A stretch of 64,000 nucleotides of DNA from Oreohelix idahoensis (Eukaryota; Mollusca; Gastropoda; Stylommatophora; Oreohelicidae): assembly GCA_024509875.1 (NCBI GenBank), contig JAMPIV010022911.1:682001-746000 (forward strand). Reading direction: 5' to 3'. Under the pieces are notes generated by a model that was given only the letters and a program-made list of their open reading frames with translations, did no database searches and was not told the origin of the DNA. The position numbers and the translations under genes were made by a program. How positions within the stretch are numbered: position 1 is the first letter of the stretch; each line of letters begins with the position of its first letter. This document shows, in pieces, positions 62,242-64,000 of this stretch.

Positions 62242-64000
62242 TGTGGTAAAGTGGGATGATATAAATACTTATAGGGGACTTAGTGTATTGACTGAGATCA
62301 GCTGTGAAGGTATCTGTATCTAATAGGTGTAGTGTTTTACAGATAACCTTACTTGCTACCACATTTATACCTCAGTCAGAATTATTCTGGAATATTGTGA
62401 TGACTACGTTGAATGTCTAGGGTTATGTAAATGATGAAGTGTAAGTCACAACAACAACAGACAGATAAACAATTTAATTTATTCCACCACACTTGACAAC
62501 ACTGTGACACTCACACACATTTAACACTCTATAAGACTATCTTAAATGAATCACTGGTAAAGTTTCAAATATATATGTATTAATTACTTTCACTAATATA
62601 TATCCTGATTCAACTACACAGTGAACCAGGAATCACAATCAAATGTAATCACAATTTATATGTACATAATTTATAAATATGAACCTTGTAGTGACATATT
62701 GTAATAGTATTATCCTATGTGTGTCAGTTGTGTAGTAGTACTATGAGGTAATACTGGTTTTGTTTTTCAAGCTATGTTGTTATTTGTCATCATGACTTCA
62801 AGTGTTTGTTTATCTTGGAAATATTATGGGGAAAAGTTCCCAGTTCCTATCAATTTAAACAAGGTATTGTCCCTCTGTTTTACTATAATGTCAATTTTAG
62901 AGGGGGACACATAATGTTGAGCTCCTCTGGCCACAGAAGCTTATCTTTCGTGATGGCGGCAGGAAAAGACTCCTCTGCTCGATAGCTTCCCTGTGTTCTG
63001 GAGACACCTCACTGGTCGCTATCTGGACCCAGGAGTATGCTGTCAGCTTCTAGATTCAGCAAAGCTCAGACCAGGTGCTGCTCAATAACTTTAGGACCAC
63101 GGTCCCTGAAACAAGAAGGTTGTACCTCCTATTTCAGTACTAATTTATAATCTATTTCCAGTCTGAACACAATACATAACAAACACTGAGTTCAGAGCGG
63201 TAGGCCAACTGCTATCTTCATCTGAAACAATTTACACCAGTATATTCCTCCCTAATGGTTACCACGCCTCTGCAATTCCAGCATTAGTTCCTTCTAGTCA
63301 ATAAGATAGGTGTCAGTGTACTGTTTGGCAATTCCATGCAATTTTACTTTTCTCAGACACGTTCTGTTCAGGTTGGAGCAATATCTAGGCTTTGCCTCAT
63401 GTTTGCTACTGAACTACACACATATACAGACATAAATTATCAATTTACATTCAATGTTCATTAAAAAGATATCAAATATTTCAAGCTTACCACAATTCAT
63501 GGATATAATACACAATTACGTTGACTGGCAATGAATATGGCACAAAATCCGACCTGCCGCTGTCTCAGGCTTTTATTTAGAAAAATATAAGCTGAATCTC
63601 AACGCACGGTTGCTTTAGAAAGTTTATTTGAAAATGTGGTGCTGAACTGACGCTTCTAATTGACTATATTGGCGGGTCTAACCAATCGTGCCATGTTTAC
63701 ACAGCTTTTCAAAAAAAGTACCTCTACTACTGTTTCCCCTAACAACAACAAAATTAGTATTGGTAGTCTGACTAATCGTGTTAAGCCTTACATTTACTTC
63801 TATCCAATCAAATAGGATTTTACATGGTGGCCCATTTCCCGTACAATAGTGGTTCCAAAACATGCGACTGTGCGATTATTATTTGGTGTTGTCTGACACC
63901 CTCACTATTTTCTTTTGGCTAGAATTTGTTAATTCCTAGACTATTTGCGTAACACTTAACATATTCTTTGTCAGCAAGTCCTAAGGAACCCAACTATATA
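62242..64000 (-). repeat. Gypsy-1-family LTR, minus strand, cut by window end
   Basis: Reverse complement of the Gypsy-1 LTR from its last base (62242, TGTGGTAAAGTGGG) to about position 645 of the LTR at the window edge, roughly 5% diverged by eye and without the SINE. Sequence left of 62242 is not a primer site, so this is a solo LTR or the 3' LTR of an element lying mainly beyond 64000. Confidence 0.9.

Overview
This is AT-rich animal DNA made almost entirely of transposable elements and tandem repeats. I found no host protein gene, tRNA, rRNA or other cellular RNA gene. The mix of LTR retrotransposons with large single ORFs, LINEs with trimer or A-rich tails, tRNA-headed SINEs and long minisatellites fits an invertebrate genome. 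A gastropod or other mollusc is my guess, not something the sequence proves.

Layout. 1-9.4 kb: short direct repeats, an internally deleted LINE (minus strand), a 28-bp minisatellite split by a 5'-truncated LINE, and a dispersed repeat 'D' carrying a 72-bp tandem array and a SINE. 9.4-19.1 kb: Gypsy-1, an intact LTR element (LTRs about 2.4 kb, 1,467-aa Gag-Pol) with a SINE in its 5' LTR, inserted into repeat 'R' (copy A, to about 21.0 kb). 22.8-32.8 kb: Gypsy-2, a younger complete LTR element (LTRs 1,378 bp each, perfect 5-bp target duplication, 1,639-aa Gag-Pol). 35-41.5 kb: two further D copies around a SINE and an RTE-like LINE flanked by 106-bp direct repeats. 43.6-48.7 kb: a TA microsatellite, an old LTR remnant, a decayed LINE, and 40-bp and 48-bp arrays. 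52.2-54.3 kb: a 59-bp repeat and a 35-bp array that grew inside a LINE RNase H segment. 54.7-60.8 kb: R copy B, interrupted by an 804-bp GC-rich insert and a 3.6-kb LINE with RT and RNase H. 61.4-64 kb: a LINE 5'-end fragment, then a minus-strand LTR of the Gypsy-1 family cut by the window edge.

The main points. Both Gypsy elements encode integrase upstream of reverse transcriptase (PR-INT-RT-RH), the inverted order of the Gmr1 group of Ty3/gypsy elements, and both have a SCAN-like Gag segment. Gypsy-2 has an unusually structured leader: a duplicated primer-site block, repeated short motifs, a 28-bp array and three consecutive stem-loops. R copies A and B act as each other's empty site, so the ends and target duplications of four insertions can be read directly. 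Several minisatellites appear to have arisen inside transposon sequence.

All coordinates, repeat counts and identities were read by eye; no alignment or database search was run.
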